Shown: one piece after another, positions 62,121-64,000 of the stretch
Layout of the letters: every line of letters starts with the position of its first letter
Numbering within the stretch: the first letter of the stretch is position 1
Assembly: GCA_035275065.1 (NCBI GenBank)
Contig: DATENM010000054.1
Span: 248,001 to 312,000, forward strand
DNA from: Blastocatellia bacterium
GTDB lineage: Bacteria; Acidobacteriota; Blastocatellia; UBA7656
DNA length: 64,000 nucleotides
Direction of reading: 5' to 3'
The notes under the pieces: generated by a model
Told to the model about the DNA's origin: nothing
Databases searched by the model: none
What the model saw: the letters and a program-made list of their open reading frames with translations, nothing else
Position numbers and translations under genes: made by a program

Positions 62121-63782
62121 TCACGCCAGCTCGATGCGCAATCGCGTCACCGAGGCCGGCGGGAAGCGATGCACCAGCGACGCGCCGCTCGCCGTAATCG
62201 CCGCGTCTTTGGGCTCGACGGCGCGCGGGCTGGCAAAGCTGTTGTGCGCGTGAATGTCGTCTGCCGCAATCGTCCTCGCCTGCGCCGACTTGATGGCCGC
62301 GCCGCGCAGGCTGATCTCGGTCTCACGCGCTTCAGAGGCGTGCGGGTTGACCACCGTAACAACCATCTCGCGGTCGCCGAGCGAGGCCGAGCCTTTCAAG
62401 CCCCAGAAACTCGCCGCCTTGCCGACGCGATTGTAACGCACCTCTGGCGCGTCAACCGTCATGCGCAGCGCCCGGTTGCCCTGGTGCGCGGCGTACATCT
62501 CGAAGACGTGATAGGTCGGCGTGACGATGAACTGATCTTCATGGGTGATGAAGAGCGCCGCCAGGCAGTTGACCAGTTGGGCGATGTTGGCCATCGCCAC
62601 CTTGTCGGCATGGCGGTTGAAGATGTCCAGGGTCAGCCCGGCCAGCACCGCGTCGCGCATGGTCGAAGCCTGGCCGAGCTGATGCGTCGGGTGGGCTTCG
62701 CTGCCCGGCCTGTACCACGCGCCCCATTCGTCTACCACCAGCTTGACGCGATGCGACTTGTCAATCTCGCCCATCGCCGCCCAGTGATCGTTGATCAGTT
62801 TCTCAACCTGGTCGCCCTGCCTGAACAGCTCGTACCACTCTTCGACATCAAACTTCAGGGCGTCGCCTTTGGCTTTCTCCCAATCGTTCGACTGCCCGCG
62901 GCTCAGGTTCCAGGAGTAATGATGCAGCCCCCAGCCATACATCCCGTTCAACTGGCCCTCGCCCTTCTCGGCCAGTTTGGCGAAGAAGCGCCGCGTCCAG
63001 CTCAGGTCGCCGCTGCCCGGCCCCGCGCCGATCAACGACAGCCGCTTCTCGTACCCCGGCACCCATGCGGTGAAGCGGCGGAACTCTGCCGCGTACTCTT
63101 CCGCCGTGAAGTTGCCGCCACAGCCCCACGATTCGTTGCCGACACCCCAGTAGCGCACGTTGAACGGCTCGCGGTCGCCGCTCGCGGCGCGCAAGTCTGC
63201 AAGCGAGGTCGAGCCGGCAGGCGCGTTGCAGTATTCGACCCACTGGTAAAAGTCTCTGGCCGGCAGGCTGCGCAGGTTGGCGGCCAGGTAAGGCTGCGCG
63301 CCGATCAGGCGGCAGAAGCGCACGAATTCATTCGTGCCGAAATGGTTCGGGTCATATTTTTGCGGCGCGTTGCCGAACTGCTTTTGCGGCAGACCGTCGC
63401 TCCAGAAATTGGTGCGCCGCGGGCGCGCGGCGCGCGGCCCCGTGCCATCGCGCCAGTCGTAGCTGTCAGCGAAACAGCCGCCCGGCCAGCGCACCACCGC
63501 GGGACGAATGCGCTTCAGGCTTTCGACCAGTGCCCGGCGAATGCCGCCGACGTTGGCGATCTTCGAGCCTTCGCCGACCCAGATGCCGTCATAAACGACG
63601 CCGCCGAGATGCTCGGCGAAATGGCCATAAATCTCCGGCGCGATGACACCGGCCGGCTCGCTAATCAAAATCTCGATGCGTGAATCCGTGGCGCGGCTAC
63701 TGTAAGCGGCGCGCGGCGCAATCTGAGCCGCGCCCGCTACGAGCATCGTGCCTATGAACCGTCGCCTATTGATCGCTGACAT
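62121..63782 (-). CDS. Secreted GH51-like alpha-L-arabinofuranosidase
   Basis: 553 aa. The N-terminus N-R-R-R-F-I-G-T-M-L-V-A-G-A-A is a Tat-type signal. The catalytic (beta/alpha)8 barrel carries the acid/base E217 in W-G-V-G-N-E-S-W-G and the nucleophile E352 in V-V-D-E-W-G, both GH51 signatures. Strands near the end (A-R-E-T-E-I-S-L-R-G and V-T-R-L-R-I-E-L-A) form a C-terminal beta domain. It would release arabinose from plant polysaccharides, fitting the GH36-like enzyme at 24.8 kb. AAAGG lies 4-5 nt before the ATG. Confidence 0.9.
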   Translation of the reverse strand: MSAINRRRFIGTMLVAGAAQIAPRAAYSSRATDSRIEILISEPAGVIAPEIYGHFAEHLGGVVYDGIWVGEGSKIANVGGIRRALVESLKRIRPAVVRWPGGCFADSYDWRDGTGPRAARPRRTNFWSDGLPQKQFGNAPQKYDPNHFGTNEFVRFCRLIGAQPYLAANLRSLPARDFYQWVEYCNAPAGSTSLADLRAASGDREPFNVRYWGVGNESWGCGGNFTAEEYAAEFRRFTAWVPGYEKRLSLIGAGPGSGDLSWTRRFFAKLAEKGEGQLNGMYGWGLHHYSWNLSRGQSNDWEKAKGDALKFDVEEWYELFRQGDQVEKLINDHWAAMGEIDKSHRVKLVVDEWGAWYRPGSEAHPTHQLGQASTMRDAVLAGLTLDIFNRHADKVAMANIAQLVNCLAALFITHEDQFIVTPTYHVFEMYAAHQGNRALRMTVDAPEVRYNRVGKAASFWGLKGSASLGDREMVVTVVNPHASEARETEISLRGAAIKSAQARTIAADDIHAHNSFASPRAVEPKDAAITASGASLVHRFPPASVTRLRIELA

Positions 63783-63922
63783 GAAAACCTTTCATCCTTT
63801 CGCCTGGGAGTAACGACACCTTACGGCTCGCAGCCAAAGTTGCAACGCGATGGCGATTGCCAGCCAGCGCCTTGCGCCGACAGCGCGACCTTCGGCGCGA
63901 TGGTGGTAGAATCTCAACCATT

Positions 63923-64000
63923 ATGCGCTCGCTCGGAAAACCAGACTGGTCGCGGCTTGCGTGGCTCGCCGTGCTGGTCATCTGCTTAATCAGTTGTCGC
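63923..64000 (+). CDS. Start of a lipoprotein gene (3' end outside window)
   Basis: 26 codons are visible: M-R-S-L-G-K-P then a hydrophobic run W-L-A-V-L-V-I-C-L-I-S-C25. L-I-S-C is a lipobox, so the product is probably a lipoprotein. A TAGAAT box (63907-63912) lies 11 bp before the ATG. The rest is beyond the edge, so no function can be given. Confidence 0.5.
   Translation, partial: MRSLGKPDWSRLAWLAVLVICLISCR

Noticed and set aside
62109..63683. Long plus-strand open frame (524 codons)
   Set aside because: Antisense to the GH51 gene, Arg/Ala/Val-rich shadow composition, no motif.

Overview
The window (64 kb) looks like chromosomal DNA from a GC-rich, Gram-negative, free-living bacterium. 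It contains outer-membrane and lipoprotein-type exports, an OmpA-type domain, a tricorn-like protease, an M48 protease, a PEGA/TPR protein and several secreted hydrolases. The gene content resembles Acidobacteriota (Blastocatellia-like), but this is an impression from gene families and not a phylogenetic result.

Layout. 1-6.4 kb: housekeeping and envelope genes (OmpA C-terminus, NUDIX, TrmL-type methyltransferase, M48 protease, DUF2520 protein, pentapeptide-repeat protein, duplicated secreted protein). 6.7-13.7 kb: the chromosome origin. parB and parA lie on the minus strand, followed by two parS sites, atpD-atpC (F1 beta and epsilon, split from the rest of the ATP synthase), dnaA, a well-formed oriC with DnaA boxes and a DnaA-trio tract, and dnaN. 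13.8-24.2 kb: a response regulator, a YpdA-like flavoprotein, a PEGA/TPR protein, an HD phosphohydrolase, an APC permease, an MBL hydrolase and a LytS/LytTR two-component pair. 24.7-33.7 kb: a secreted GH36-like galactosidase, an RRM protein with a DEAD-box helicase and IF-1, a second APC permease, and a catechol/quinone-stress group (extradiol dioxygenase facing pirin-DoxX-MarR).

33.9-54.2 kb is accessory DNA, probably a genomic island ending at tRNA-Gln(CUG) beside a truncated tyrosine recombinase. Twelve genes run on one strand: small basic protein, vWA lipoprotein, four-helix membrane protein, unknown protein, Ycf46-like AAA ATPase, ORC/STAND-like ATPase, AAA-GAF-histidine kinase, receiver, GAF-degenerate kinase, pseudo-receiver-CHAT protease, glucose-6-phosphate-dehydrogenase-like protein and an NB-ARC STAND ATPase. 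A SorC-type sugar-responsive regulator is divergent from the first gene. This combination of sensing, NTPase switches and a caspase-like effector is the best candidate for an undescribed (probably conflict or cell-death) system.

54.7-64 kb returns to core-like genes: tricorn-like protease, LutA-type Fe-S protein, an outer-membrane protein whose reading frame carries an in-frame TGA exactly after the signal peptide, an MscS channel with a cyclic-nucleotide domain, a GH51 arabinofuranosidase and the start of a lipoprotein. Two copies of a covarying double-hairpin repeat lie at 20.7 and 62.0 kb.
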